DNA from: Tausonia pullulans
Lineage: Eukaryota > Basidiomycota > Tremellomycetes > Cystofilobasidiales > Mrakiaceae
Length of the DNA: 64,000 nucleotides
Assembly (NCBI GenBank): GCA_951802195.1
Contig: OX637627.1
Location: 558,001 to 622,000 of the forward strand
Reading direction: 5' to 3'
The notes below the pieces were generated by a model. It was not told the origin of the DNA and did no database searches. It saw only the letters and a list, made by a program, of their open reading frames with translations. Positions 50,035 through 61,995 of the stretch are shown here, one piece after another. Position numbers and translations under genes: made by a program. Positions within the stretch are counted from its first letter, which is position 1, and every line of letters begins with the position of its first letter.

Positions 50035-50946
50035 CTACTGCTCCAGCTCAACCTCCTCCTCCTCTTCTTTCTCCTTCGTCTCTGGTCTCTCCTCCCCGAG
50101 TCCGCCACTCTGCTCAAGCGGGAGAGCATGCTCCTTGAGCCACTCCTCGTTGGCCCAAATGGCACGGTTGCCGTTGCCTGCCATCTGAGGGGTGTTCTTC
50201 ATTGTTCGCGCGAGGTTGACCTTGAGAACCTTGGAAGACGGCCGGTGGCCCGGGAGGGCGGGGAAAGCGTTGAGGTCGTAGTTGTCGATCTTAGGTAGAG
50301 GACGGGAAAGAAGTGTCAGTCTTGGACCAACTTTCTCACAAAAGGGTAGAGACAGTCGAGCAGAATCAAAGCCAAAGGCATGCTCCTCCTCTGCAGCCAT
50401 GTGACATGGAAGCAAGGAAGCGACAGAAGTGGTAGACGCGTCTGTCGACGCGCGTACACTCCCTCAGGAGCCTGGCGAAAGGACACGTCCGCCTCACAAC
50501 CCGCCCAACAGTTCCTGGCTCTAAAGCAGCAAGCCGTAGGAGGGAGACCCGAGGATGAAGCAAGACTCACGGCATCTTGCGCGTCCAGCGCTGAGGTGTA
50601 CGTCAAGAATGCGAATCCGCGATGCCGTGCGGCTAGGTATAACATCCTATCAGCTTTTCGCTAAGCCCTTCGAGAGAGACAATCAAATGAACTCACGCTT
50701 TCCGTCCCGGGACTGCTCCCTCGGAAGCTGGATGTCGAGGATGTCGCCTGCCAGCCGAAAGTCGTGTTAGCCACGCACGCGGACGGCAGAGCTCCAGGCT
50801 AAGAGCGAGAGCTGCCGCAACGTACCGAAGGCGACAAAGACGTTCAGGAGTTGATCCTCGGTGACCCAATCGTCAAGATTCGTCACAAAGATGGTATGCT
50901 TCTTCTCTCCACTTGGGTTCACCGCGGCTGACGAGCCCTTGTTCAT
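50035..50946 (-). CDS. Stand-alone RRM protein, cyclophilin-E type
   Basis: RNA-binding protein of about 162 residues in four exons (50946-50826, 50747-50697, 50632-50571, 50289-50035). The single RRM has RNP2 HTIFVTNLDDW and RNP1 KPARHRGFAFLTY, and the join DAIDNYDLNAF...KVLKVNLARTMK, which matches the RRM of human PPIE (cyclophilin E), a spliceosome-associated protein. Here no cyclophilin domain follows: the protein ends in an acidic tail (KEKEEEEEVELEQ). The third intron is 281 nt, long for this window, and its acceptor is AAG. Identity as an RRM protein is secure; the exact partner is not. Confidence 0.85.
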
Positions 50947-51342
50947 GTCGTTTGGGAGGAAAGAGGGCGAGGTCGAGGCGAAGGTGAAGTCAAGAAGCGT
51001 GTGTTACGAAGCGGCTAAGGGCGGGAGAGGAGGGAACGGGGGCTGTGAGAGCGAGGACCCGATACGAGCTGTGAAGGTGAAGGTAGAAAGGTAGGTGGAC
51101 GTTGGCGAGCAGGTGGTCTTCGTGCGACGAGGCAGCTTCCTTCGCGCGAGCGGCGCGTCGAGGTGCGTTGTCAAGGGACAATTCGCCACGTCGGGCATCT
51201 CGGACACTTCCTGGGGGTGTCGTAGATTGATCGATAGATCTACATGGAAGATTGAGATGCGTCGAGGCGGGAAAGCAAGCGGTGGCTACAGTGTCAAAGC
51301 AAGCAAGATAATGAGATGGAAACGAATAATCTGCTTGCCCGC
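50947..51342. other. Intergenic, RRM to AKR gene
   Basis: About 400 bases; promoter of the RRM gene (minus strand) and 3' end of the AKR gene. No gene is supported. Confidence 0.45.
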
Positions 51343-52849
51343 TCAAAGATCCCCAGTCTCAGTCTTCGGCATCCAACCGTCGTAAGCCTCGTAGGCCTCA
51401 ATCTCCTCCGGAGTGAGCTTGTACGGGAAGTCGTGCTGAAAAGGAAGGAGCATGTTTTCGAGCCTCTCTCTCTTGCTCGAAGTACTGTACAAAGCGAGCG
51501 TTCTCCGCCTTCAGCAGAGGAGCGAAGTTACGGTCATGAGAGATGAACTCACGTCACGGCAGCAATTCCCTTGCTTCGAAGCCAGCTAAAGACCATGTTG
51601 CTAACGCTGACCTCCGTGCCAGCAGTCTTACTGAGGCGCTTCGCGATTCGCTCTGCAACGACGTCGACGGGTCCCCCTGAGAACAGCCGAACTCTCTCAG
51701 TAATTAAGAACAACGCAAACGGGGTGAGCAGTGAAGGCGAACGCACCGGGCATGGAAGTGATCGGGGTGAGGGAGCTGTAGGCTTCAACGAGAATGTTAT
51801 GCTTTATGCAGAACTCAACCGTCTCGGCGTTAGAACGTGCGTTGTAGGCGTGGTACCGAATCTATGGCCAGGCGCCAGTCAGTGGACTGAGGACAGAGTA
51901 TGCGTATGGCATTCTTTTCATGCACCTGGTTCACGGCCGGAGGAATGCGAGCGAAGGAAAGTATCTCGGCGATGTGCTCGGCATCGTAATTGGAAACTCC
52001 TATAGTGCGGATGTGTCCCGAGTCGACCAGGGACTCCATCTAGGGAGAAGACGAGTCGTCGTTAGCCCTGGAGACAGACAAGTTCCCCGAGGCGAGATAC
52101 CTGCCTCTTGCCAGACGCGGGTGATGTTCTGCACGGCGAACAGCCCGTGAATGAGGTACAGATCGAGGTAGTCTACCTTGAGCTGAGAGGAGAAACGACG
52201 TCAGCGGAAGAGTGAGCGAGCACCTTATCAGTCGCAGCTGACAGACCTTCTCCAAAGATGAGAACACCTCATCCCGAACGTTGTCGACACCGTGCATGCG
52301 ATCGAACTTGGACGTCACAAAGAGACTCTCCCTAGACACTCCTGACGCCTAGGTGTTGAACGAGAAGAGAAGCGTTGGGTCAGTCACCTTTCAAGCCAGC
52401 CAGCCGCCTCTACTCACAATGAGGCCGTCACCGGCAGTTTCTTCAGTCTTGTAGAAGGCCGCGTTGTCGATATGCCTATATCCAACGTCCAGGGCAAGCA
52501 TCTAACAGGTGCAAGTCATGAGGAAGGAAGGACAGACGACGCGTGTCTTAACGAACAGCTGTCGAACTCGTGTACGCATTCGAACCCCACGCACTACATT
52601 GTCGGTAACGTTAGAAAACTTGATCACGGACCCGACACCGAAGGCCGGGGCAGGCAGGATCGCGCCATTATTGAGGCCTGTTGAGGGAGGATGATAACGC
52701 CCAAAGGGAATATTGTCAGCAGGACACTTGACGGGCAAGGAATTGAGACGGCTGGACGGACGATAGGTAACATGTTTCGGGTAAGAGGGCTTTTGGAGGA
52801 GCTGCGAGAGAGACCCAAGTAGGGCGAGTGCGACTGGTGGGATGTACAT
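51343..52849 (-). CDS. Aldo/keto reductase
   Basis: NADPH-dependent carbonyl reductase; substrate unknown. About eight exons code for roughly 370 residues. The catalytic tetrad is visible: Asp and Tyr in YRHIDNAAFYKTEET, Lys in LFVTSKFDR, His in YLDLYLIHGLF. Other family blocks are GHIRTIGVSNYDAEHI, PPAVNQIRYHAYN and KHNILVEAYSSLTP. The N-terminus is odd: MYIPPVALALLGSLSQLL is hydrophobic like a signal anchor, followed by a Pro-rich stretch before the first barrel strand (GAILPAPAFGVGS). The C-terminus is PYKLTPEEIEAYEAYDGW...TGDL. Introns are short GT-AG. The 1.35-kb upstream region is the largest divergent gap on this side. Confidence 0.9.
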
Positions 52850-54201
52850 GTTGCGGTGAGGAGGGGATTAGAGGGAGAGAGAAACCATGGGCGACGTCTT
52901 GGTCAAGAGAAGCCAGACGTCGGCCAGCGCCGAAGAGCCGCGTGCTCCCTGCATACTCCGAAGTCGCCCGTCGATGAGCTACAGTCTCTTTGCTCGCTTT
53001 TCTCTTGATATCGGTTTTCAAAGACCTTCAGATCATCAAAATCAAGACAAGTAGTTCTGACTAGTCCATCTGAGCTCCCTTCGCTAGCGAGTGACAGTCA
53101 GCGGTGTCCAGCTCTTGAGGCTGACGATCAGGGCCGGCCGTTGCAATTGCGTGCTCCCTACCTGAGGTCTATCCTCGCTCGTCGATGTCGTCCAGCCTCT
53201 ATCTATCCGCTGGCTCCACCTTTGTGCACGGAGCCCCCCCATGATTCTCAACCTGTTTCAGTTTTATCAGTATCGATAAGGTCTAACAAGCAAAGACAGG
53301 CAGCGGCCGTTGATGCACAGTGCACTGATGGCCGGTTGATCTGTTGCTTGATGCCCTCCGACGGTACAGTACAGAGCTCAGACTCGGCAAGTCCCTGCAG
53401 ATCACCTGAGCGTGTCCCGATCCTCTTGTTCCTCCTGTCGGCCGGTCTTTTTCGTGTCCTCAAGATGGCGAGATCGGCCAGCAAGGTTTGGATGAAGCTT
53501 CATTTCGCGGGATGTTCCGGTTCTTAAACCTCCGTGCGCTAGGCAATGTATTGGCCGACGGTGGTCGTCATCTTTCGCGGTCCTCTCGGTCGTCTGGCGG
53601 GGAGGATGGCGAGCCCTCAGCCAGTTAGTTATTAGATCAGATCTCTGCTAGTGCCCGCGCACGCGATACCGAAATGGGCAAGCAATAAATCGGCCGGGCA
53701 ACCGCGGGCTTGTCCCCCGAGAGGACTATGCTTGAGGCTGCGTGACAAGCTTCAGCACAGACTGATAGTCCTCCTGCTTGCCCTGCCCACTCTTGCGCCT
53801 TCAGGAAAAAAGGCCGTCAGGGTCCGCATCGATCGACGGATACGCCACAGAGGCAAGCAATCACAGCTAGACCTGGCATGTCTCAACAGGGTCCGCGAAC
53901 GTTGCCTGCCGACGACATCGAGGAGTCAGCAGAGCTGAACTCAGTCAAGGGAAGGCCAGGGCGGGCAACGCACGGCTCACCCTGCTAGACGCCTCTCGTA
54001 TCGTTCTTATTCCGCCACCCTGAGACCGCCACCGATTCGGGGTCACGCGCTAATAGACAGCTGAGTAGGTACTCTTGGTCTGCGCAAACCACCCGCCTAC
54101 TTGTCATAATCTGCAACCATTTACTCTCCGTCTCTTTCCTTCTCTCCTCATTCCATCATCTATCACTCTCTCGCACTCTCCCCACACACCCACAGCCCTT
54201 G
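52850..54201. promoter_or_regulatory. Divergent region, AKR to Ser-rich gene
   Basis: About 1.35 kb with no supported gene on either strand. The middle (53140-53940) has several frames but no family match, no target-site duplications and no inverted repeats that would mark a mobile element. The last 100 bases are CT-rich leader. Confidence 0.45.
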
Positions 54202-55559
54202 ATGCTCTCGGCGCCCATCTCGTTCCGCAACCCCTTCAGGTTGGCGCCCTTCCCGCCGTCGGCTCCCTCTTCCTCTTCGTCCTCTTCCTCTTCTTCCTCG
54301 CCTTCCTCCTCGCAGCTGGTCTCCGCCCTGCCCACGCCGACTGACGAGCACGTCAGCGTTTCGCCGCGCTCCTCGCCCACGTCAAGTAGCTCCTCCTGCT
54401 TTCGCCCTCGGATAGCCGGCTTCGACGAGGACGGCCTCGTTGACGAGCACTACAACGACCACTCGGACGACCTAGACGAGGAGGCTCTTGCGAAGCAGCA
54501 AAAGGATGAGGCCGCTTTCCTGCGCGAAATGATGAACCAGCTCGTGCGTCCTGCCCTTCTTCTCTCTCTTCTCATGTGCCAAGCGCCGTCATCCACATGC
54601 TCTCAGAAAGCGCGATCGAGAGAAAGCTCAGGATTGGCATACTCAGACAACATGCTAGGCTCTTCCAGAAGAGTATGCCACCTGACCCAAGACCGTAAGA
54701 GACTTTCAAGTCCGCGGCCCGCCGCGCCCACGTTTCGCCGTCCGATCTGCCACCATCCATCAATCCGCTGCCGCTGCCTGTGACGAGTGCACCTGACTGA
54801 TTCACCTTGCCTCCCTGTGCTCCTGCCTCCTTCTTTCTACGCCCCCCTACTTCCCACCTCCCTCGCACACCATCGATTCCATATCCCCACCTTTCAACCT
54901 TCAGACCCGCCTCGGCTGGTCGCCGACCCCTCATCCGCTACGCGCCAAGGAGTCGGCCGCGCTTCTCGCCTCCTCGACCGCCCCTTTGGCCTCCTCCTCT
55001 TGCTCCTCGCCCAAGTCCACGACCAACCATTCCACATCCTCCCGACCTCGAACTATTGTCCTACCCTCATCGAGCTCGGCCTCGATCCTCTCCGGCAGCT
55101 CGCGCACTGTCTCTTTTCGACCCACCGTCTCGCCGGCCAAGCAGTTTGTAGGCGGAGCAAACGCCTCTCCCTCTGCCTCTCACTCACCGAGTGCGTCGTC
55201 ATCGGGTGCGTTTTTACTTTCATATCATACTCCTTACTGCCTAGTCTCCGCTTGCCTAATCTCCGCTTTGTCTGCGCGACCCCTGTTTTTGTCTGGAACT
55301 CTCCTGCTAACTTCTCTTCATCTTCCGCTCCTCATCAACCCCCCCGCCCCCGTCCCCCCTTTCACTCCTCCCTTCCTCCACTCTCTCACTTCATATCTCA
55401 GCCTCCAAGCCCATCCTCCGCCGGTCGTCTGCCCCACAGCCAAACCCTCACTACAATGTCGCCCCGGCTTTTATCCGCTCTCGCCAGCGCCGAGTTTCCT
55501 TAGAGTCATCGGGCCTCCCCGTCCTCGAGGAGGAGCCCGAGTATGAGCTGGAGTGCTAG
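54202..55559 (+). CDS. Ser-rich protein, unknown
   Basis: Not recognised. Exon 1 (54202-54543) encodes MLSAPISFRNPFRLAPFPP, a long Ser run, then an acidic part FDEDGLVDEHYNDHSDDLDEEALAKQQKDEAAFLREMMNQL. A helix-forming stretch follows at about 54590-54700 (AIERKLRIGILRQHARLFQKSM), and further 3' a Ser/Pro-rich region (KESAALLASSTAPLASSS ... SPAKQFVGG, 54902-55200) and a last exon at 55412-55559 ending LPVLEEEPEYELEC. The joins of exon 2 to its neighbours do not settle in phase: the best-looking helix frame needs a start two bases off from the GTGCGT donor at 54544. The last intron (donor GTGCGT near 55205, acceptor TCTCAG) fits well. Confidence 0.55.
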
Positions 55560-56306
55560 ACCACTCCTCCTTCCTGTCTCTCCATTTCACATTTGCCTCG
55601 CTTATGCTCCCTTGTATCAATCTAGATATCAACTTTGGGTGTCTTTGTCTCCACCATCTTCCCACTCCATCTCACTGTCTCTCTCATCTCACTCTTCCTC
55701 TCCCCCTCTGTATATAACCCCCCGTCGTAGATGGGCGATTCCCGCCCGTTGTTGGCTCATTGGCTTCGTTATATGTACTTCCCGATCTCAGTTTCTTCTC
55801 AGGTTTGTGCTATCGCGCTCTCTCCTTTCCTCACCCCATGCATTCTGAGAGTGCAACCCCGGAAGGTTAACCTCTCTTCACCCCGTTTTTCGGGGTTCTT
55901 CTTTCCCACTTGGATTTGATGATTGATGACCTCTCCTTCAATTGCTCTCTGAATATCAGTAATTGACCGGCACTTCTAGCGCAGCGAAGAGGCTAAGCGA
56001 CGGAGTAAGCTCCAATGAAAGTCTATACTGATACCGTGCACTCGTGTCTTTCGCTTTGCTTTATCCAACGACCGCTCCCATTCTCCGCCCATCTCATCTT
56101 CCTCGTTCTACCCCTGTTCTTTCACGTTTTATTCTCGGTGAGTTCGGCTCAATGACGGACTGGCTCTAAAAACTCGGCGCTCATACTGAGGCCGGATATG
56201 CCCCGAGCCATTTCAAGCCTCTTCCTCCATGAGGTCATCCAGGGCTCCAAGAGGGCAAACTTCACAGGATGGTATATCCATCATTCACTACTCTGGATCC
56301 TCCTCT
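55560..56306. other. Convergent gap
   Basis: About 750 T/C-rich bases between two 3' ends. No gene, tRNA or mobile element seen. Confidence 0.5.
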
Positions 56307-59046
56307 CTAGTGGTCGTGCATTCCCCTCCCCTTAAACAAGCTACTCCAAACGCTGCCCCACCCCTTGGTCGCCCCCGACCCACCAGGACCACTCCCATTG
56401 ATGCCGGACTGCAGCACGCCGAACCCAGTTGTTGAGGAGGGCCACCCGAGACCCTCATCTTCCGAATCCGAAGACACCGAAGAACGCTTGAAGGCGGAAA
56501 CACCTCGCCGCCGGTTGACGAGCGTTTCGATCGAGGGCACTCCACCTGTGTCGAACCCCCAGGAAGCGAGCGTTCGGCGAGACTCGGACTCGTACTCCTG
56601 TGGGATGGAGCTGCTGATCGTGTAGGTGGTGCTTTTGGGAGCAGTGGGGGCCTCGTCGGGAGGAGGGATGTCCGAGGGAATGGGACGAGGCCGAGCGCCG
56701 AGGGCGGATGAGGTGAAGGGCGACTTCTGACGTTGCGAGCGGCGCAACTTGATGGGAGCAGCGACCGGGGTGGCTACGACTGAGGATGTGGTCGGCAGTT
56801 TCTCTGGCGCAGTGGAAAATGAGGGAGCGGCCAACGTGGCGGAGACGGCGGCCGGAACTTCCTCGCAGGGTGATTCGACGACAGCCTCGACTGGGGAGGT
56901 GGACACTGGAACTTCCTCTGCGACGTCTGTGGACGTCTCGAGGGTAGCAATGACACCGCCGATTGGACCCTGCTCGCCAGCCTGGGGCTCAAGGGTAGGA
57001 GTGGGAGCGATGGCGACGGCCTCTTGGGCGAGAACCGTCGGCTCCTCGACCTTGATGACAACAGGCGAAACGATGGCGACCTCTTCCACGGTAGGCGGCG
57101 GCGCAGGGGCACTGGCGACGAGACTCTCGGGCTGAGCCTGGATGACTGGATCCATCTCAATGGCCTTGACCTCGCTGGTTATACGCAGAGCTTGTCAGAT
57201 TCGTATGTCATAAGATGGGAGGAAGGGTACTCACACGTCGGGACCCGAATCAGTCGTCACGGCAGGAGCCTTAGCCGCTTCGGCAACGACAACAGGGGTT
57301 TCCTCGACGACGGGTTCGGAAACGATGGCGGCCTCGGGAGCAGCAGCAGCAGCAGCGACATGCTTCTCCCTCGTCAGCTGGGCCTTCTGCCATTGTCGCG
57401 CCATTGTCATGAGAGCCTCGACCTCGATCTCGTACTCTCGCGACAAATCCATCATCCGCGCCTGCGTCATTGCCATGGCCGAAGCGCTGCTCTCCCAAGG
57501 ACCCGCCGCAACCGGCGTCAGCGGCGGAGGCGTCATGGAAAGCGGCCGGACAGCGAGCCTTTCGAACGGCAAGGCAGCCCTTGCCAAGTCCTCCTTGCTG
57601 AGAACTCTAGATCGGTCCACAAGGATGGACCAGGGTGGGTAGGGGGCCGAGCCAATCCAGTAGGCGATAGGGCAGGTCAGGAGGTGCTCGAGAGGAGGAG
57701 TGACCCCTGGCGGGGGGTGAGGTGAGGTTATCCACGCGCCGGTAGTGGAATCGCGGGTCGCGGGAGGGAGTGGTGATGGGGCGATAGACGCGGATGGCGA
57801 AGAGCTTGTCGGCTGGGAGAGGGAGGGAAGAGGTTCCCGCCACAGAGGGGACGTCGACGGCGTCTTCTCCTCGGCCTGCTTGAGCGCCTTCGCCATCTTC
57901 TTGGCCTTCTTCACGCCTTCCGCTGGGGTCTGCTGAGCCGTGGACGCTTCGAAAGCAACAGCAGTCGGCTCCACACGAGCCTCAGACGCCAATGAAGGCT
58001 GCCCCGAAAGTGCGTCCCTCAGTCCAGCGAGAGTATCGATGAGCTTCGACCTGTCCGGTCGTCCAAGGTTCGAATCAGCAAGGAGGAAGTCCCCAGGACG
58101 CGTAAGGGCAGGACGACTCACATCTCACGAGCGACGTCCTGTTGCTGCCCTGTCAAAGGCGACGACGGCGTCTGACCTTGCTGCCGCTGCTGAAGCGCCG
58201 CCCCAAAGTTCAGCGACGCGACCTGCTGGAGCGTCTCGCGCGCGCGTGTCCACGCGTCCGGCCCGACGTCTTGTATCGGAGGCACGATGGATTGAGCTGC
58301 CGCCTCCACCACCCCAGGTGAAGGTGTTGACGTCCGGTGAGAAGCGAGGGTTGCTCGCTTCTTAGTCGTCTTCATCTTGTTCCTTCGGACGGCGAGGGCT
58401 GGAGGGGGGAATTCAAGCGGCGGTCGGCCCGGGTTTGAGGTTGTCGAAGAGGGGTGCTCTGGAAGGACCGCTGCTGCCTTCCTGGTGACGGCTTTGACGT
58501 GAATTGAACAAGGGGAGGAGTCGACGGCCTTCGTCTCAGAGTCTTGCTTGATCTTGCTGAATGCGTGCTTTAGAGACCTCGAAGACGTCGAGGTGAACGA
58601 CAACGTTGCAGGCGCGACCTCGGAACCAGCGGCCCGAGACGATGGTGATGATGCCAACAACTGGGAAGCGTTGGTGTCTTTCCAGATGGCCCACTCGCTC
58701 TTGTTTGGGGGTATGGTAGGCTTGGCTTTAAACTGTTTGTCGTTTGGCGAGCGGGCGGACTTCTTGGAAGGGGGAGGAGGGAACGAGAGAGGGAGAGAGG
58801 AGGGGGTGAACGCCGAGTCTGCGTCCGCCTGGTGGGAAGGCGAGAAGGCCGCCCATGACAGCGATGAGGAGTGAGTGTTCTGCTGGGAATAAGTTTGACT
58901 TCTTTGTCTGTGACACGTACCTGGGCAGGCTGGGGCTTGGAGGACAACTTAGACGTCACGCTCGAAGCTGCTCGACCAGCCGCGGTCGTCCGGAGGACGA
59001 CGAGCGAGGGCGGCGTGGCTGTTGGCCGACGTATGAGGACCTATGA
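56307..59046 (-). CDS. Large disordered Ala/Pro/Ser-rich protein
   Basis: Not recognised. Firm exons: 57174-56307 (ending FKGRGMHDH), 58050-57235, and one from about 58885 to 58126 ending QQQDVARE. These fit in phase across two GTGAGT...CAG introns. The product exceeds 800 residues, mostly disordered: Val/Pro/Glu-rich (VEEVAIVSPVVIKVEEP), basic linkers (KAKKMAKALKQAEEK) and a short ordered island with CPIAYWIGSAPYPPWSILVDRSRVLSKEDLARAALPFERLAV, then a helix (MDLSREYEIEVEALMTMARQWQKAQL). KSEWAIWKDTNASQLL is another ordered spot. The 5' end is open: upstream of 58885 two frames compete (KLSSKPQPAQ and RVTDKEVKLIPSR), so the stated right limit is approximate. Poly-Ala and EEVP runs could bind chromatin partners, but no domain supports this. 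Confidence 0.6.
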
Positions 59047-59640
59047 AGCTGGGAGAGGGGAACCGGACAGAGAGATACAAAACTCACCGGCTTTCATACT
59101 TGAGGAAGGACCGAGGACCGGGGACGATGGGAAGGAGAAGAGCCTTGCTGGGCCAACCGGAACGGACCGAAAGAGCGAGGTCCTAGCCGGGGGAGGCGAG
59201 GGAGTTAAGTCAGTCAGACGTCGCTCAGAGAAGTGAGGATGTGCGATTGATCGCCTCACAATATAACAGGACGAGGGATGTGTCCGAGGGCAGGAATCAA
59301 GGTGATGATGGTTGGGGTCGAGAGGAGAGGAGGAGAGAGCGTGCGAGCGAGCGGAAGGAAGCCTCGGGCCGGTCGAGCGAGACGAGGAAGGGCTCCGCCT
59401 GTTCCGCGGGGCTCGCTAACTGCCAGACTGGCTTTTGCTCAACGGACACAACAGGGGAAGCGACATCATCATGAGATCGTTAGTGATACAAAGAAAAAAC
59501 AAAATTTTACTAGCAACATACAAAGGAAGCGGGCGAAATCAAAGGCTGGAAGAGTAGTGGTGTCGAAGGTGGTACATCTAATGAAATTTGAGCTCCCATC
59601 TTCCTCTCATCTAGGCGTCGGTGAGCGTTGAATGTGGCTT
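59047..59640. other. Upstream of disordered gene / AOX 3' end
   Basis: About 590 bases. Likely first exon or leader of the disordered gene (frame ARTSLFRSVPVGPARLFSFP at about 59100-59190 looks plausible) and its promoter, then the 3' flank of AOX with an A-rich tract at 59490-59520. Confidence 0.4.
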
Positions 59641-61995
59641 TCACTGACTGGAGTCGTGTGACTTGGGCTGCCCCTCCTGAGCCATCTTCTCGCGAGTGAG
59701 ATGGGCAAACTGGGCAGCCTCGAGGCGTGAGTAGCTGCAGAGGGAGGAATGCGACATGAGTGAGTCCCCAGTAGCAGGAGACGGGACGCTGCAGACAAGA
59801 TGAGAGACTCACCCAGGAACGGTACCACGGGTCGCAGCATCAGGTTCGGCCATGGCAAAGGGGTTCATGTCAGTAGGAGAGAGATTGGCGAGGGTCTTAA
59901 TGACACGAAACCGATGGTCAGGTATTGGAAGTCAAGGCGAGCGGAAGAGGCAAGCAGGACGGACGTGATTAACGAAGCGGTGTGTCGACTCATCCGCCCG
60001 GACAGCCCTGACGAAGTCGATCATTTTTGCGTCGGGCTCGAGGCGCCAGTAGGAGATGGCGATCTCAGGGGCGGGCTACAAGGGTGTGTTTGAGAGTTAA
60101 TCAACTGAGCCGGGGAGGGGCTTAGGAAGGACGAAAGGGCGCCCACCATGTCGGCCCAGAGAGGGAGACGACCCTCCTCAATTTCCTTGATGCAGCGGGT
60201 GCTATATAGCGTGGGTACTGGCGTCAGCATGCTGTATCAAGGTGGATGGGAGTTCGGGAGCTCACTAGGTGACGACAGCCTCCTCCTCAAGGCAGCCGAC
60301 AAAACGATGGGCGATGCGAGGCGAAAGAAGGTAGGTGATCTGCAGCGGATCATCAGCAAGGAGCATTCGCGCCCCTGAGATAATGACGGAGGCCACTCAC
60401 GAAAAACATGTTGTAGAAGACCCTGATGGAAGCCGAGAGACATAAGTATCAAGGACTAGACCAGCAGATGCAAGGTACTTACCCCTGAGCGCCAAGTACG
60501 AGCAGACGGAACAAAGGAGAGGGCTTCTTGATCTCGAGGAAACTGAGCAGGTGCATCCTGAGTCAAAGGGATATATAAAGGTGTCAGGTTAAGAGCGCAA
60601 GGGGGCATCAGAGCGGAAGATCGACCTACCTCTCGTTCTCAGCCTCTGTATATGGCAAGAGCGAGCGATGAGTCAGGACGTATATACTTGCCCAAGCTCG
60701 CTCAGGATGAACTAACCTTCCAGGAGAGTGTGCTGTGGCCGAATGAAGGGTCAGTATCGACGACTTTGCAAAGACTAGCGCATAGGAACGATTCACAATC
60801 CATCCTCCGTCACGACGCATAAGGCGGAGCGAGTGAAGATGCCTGGTCGGTCACGAGCCATGAGTATTAGCAACTGCCTCCTCGATTAGTAACCAACTTA
60901 ACAGCGCGACGCACCGGAGAAGCCCAGCGACCATGCCCGGGATGGCCTGGAGACCCAAAAATGTGCGAGAGTCAGCAGAGAAACGCTGAAAGTGGAAACA
61001 TCAATGAGACTCGCTACACACAGCAGTCGTCTCGAGGAAGAGAATGCGATGAAGCCACATGTCCTCCGTCATATAGCAACCTCTCTTTCTAAGTTCCTCA
61101 AGCGACATCTTCTCGTGACCCTCGGGGAGGGGTTGATGCTTGTAGAGGCTGACAATATCGAAGCCCTTGCTGTGTTGTTGGTCGAAGCGGTCAGCGCCGG
61201 GTTGCACAGATAAACGAGGAACGGACGCAGACACACCGGAGCGCCTGGACCAGGAAAGCAGCAACTTTATCGGAGAATACTTCGGGCTGACGGTAAACCA
61301 CCTGTACGGCATTGAGTTGGTCCTGGAGATCGAGACACGCGGGGCAAGGCAGGAGAAGACAGTGAGCGACAAGCTCGCGCCATCCTCTTGGGTCATTACA
61401 CGGCATCTCACCACGTTAGACTGACCTCAGTGTAGACAGGACTTCATGTGGTTCAAAGTTGAGGCCGATGGGCGTCAGTTATCCGACAATCGAGATCTAG
61501 AGCGGGACTCACTGCATCATCGTCCAATCGCCATGGTGCGGCTCGGCGAGATCGAAGTTGCCCTCCTGGATGGCTGTCTTGCTCTGATTGATGCTCTCGG
61601 CGACGGTGTTGAAGTCTGAGAAGGCAATCATAGTATCAGCTTGCGAAACCCCAGGGTACAATCCAACTTGAGACACGGGCCGACGCGATGGAAGATGAGG
61701 GCATACCGGCAGGGTGCTTTCCCTCGCGGCCCGGGATGACGGCCGACGAGTCCTCGAGGTCCTGGGTTAGGTGTGTGGCCTTGTTTGCCGGAGCCGCCTG
61801 CTGATCAACGGACCTTGTCGAGATGTAGCGTCTCGCCAAGGGCGGTGAACTGAGAGCAGGAGAGTGGGACAGGCGCGTGGTGGCAACGGTGGCGCAGCGG
61901 GTGGTAAACGAGGCGGCGGCGAGGGCGGTCGCGGGGCGGAAGGCTGCCTGGGGAAGATAGCGGAGGGTAGGTTGAAGAATGAGGCGGATGGTCAT
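59641..61995 (-). CDS. AOX1: Alternative oxidase, mitochondrial
   Basis: Di-iron quinol oxidase of the inner mitochondrial membrane; passes electrons from ubiquinol to oxygen, bypassing complexes III and IV. About 15 exons. The N-terminus [24 protein letters not shown] is a clear import sequence. Iron ligands sit in [44 protein letters not shown] and [12 protein letters not shown]. The C-terminus ends PKSHDSSQ. Several exons are very short: 61441-61426 (16 nt, HPVYTE), 60730-60715 (16 nt, HTLLE), 60645-60630 (16 nt, AENER) and 60422-60401 (22 nt, VFYNMFF). Each is needed to keep conserved residues in frame. The acceptor before 61441 is AAG. Expression in fungi often rises when cytochrome respiration is blocked; no specific site for this is visible here. 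Confidence 0.95.

Noticed and set aside
53140-53940. Region with many short frames that might be a decayed mobile element
   Set aside because: No terminal repeats, target duplications or transposase/reverse transcriptase motifs are visible on either strand.
57024-57725. A 233-codon + strand open frame opposite the disordered gene
   Set aside because: It overlaps two firm minus-strand exons and the intron between them; the Arg/His-rich translation looks like a reverse-strand by-product.
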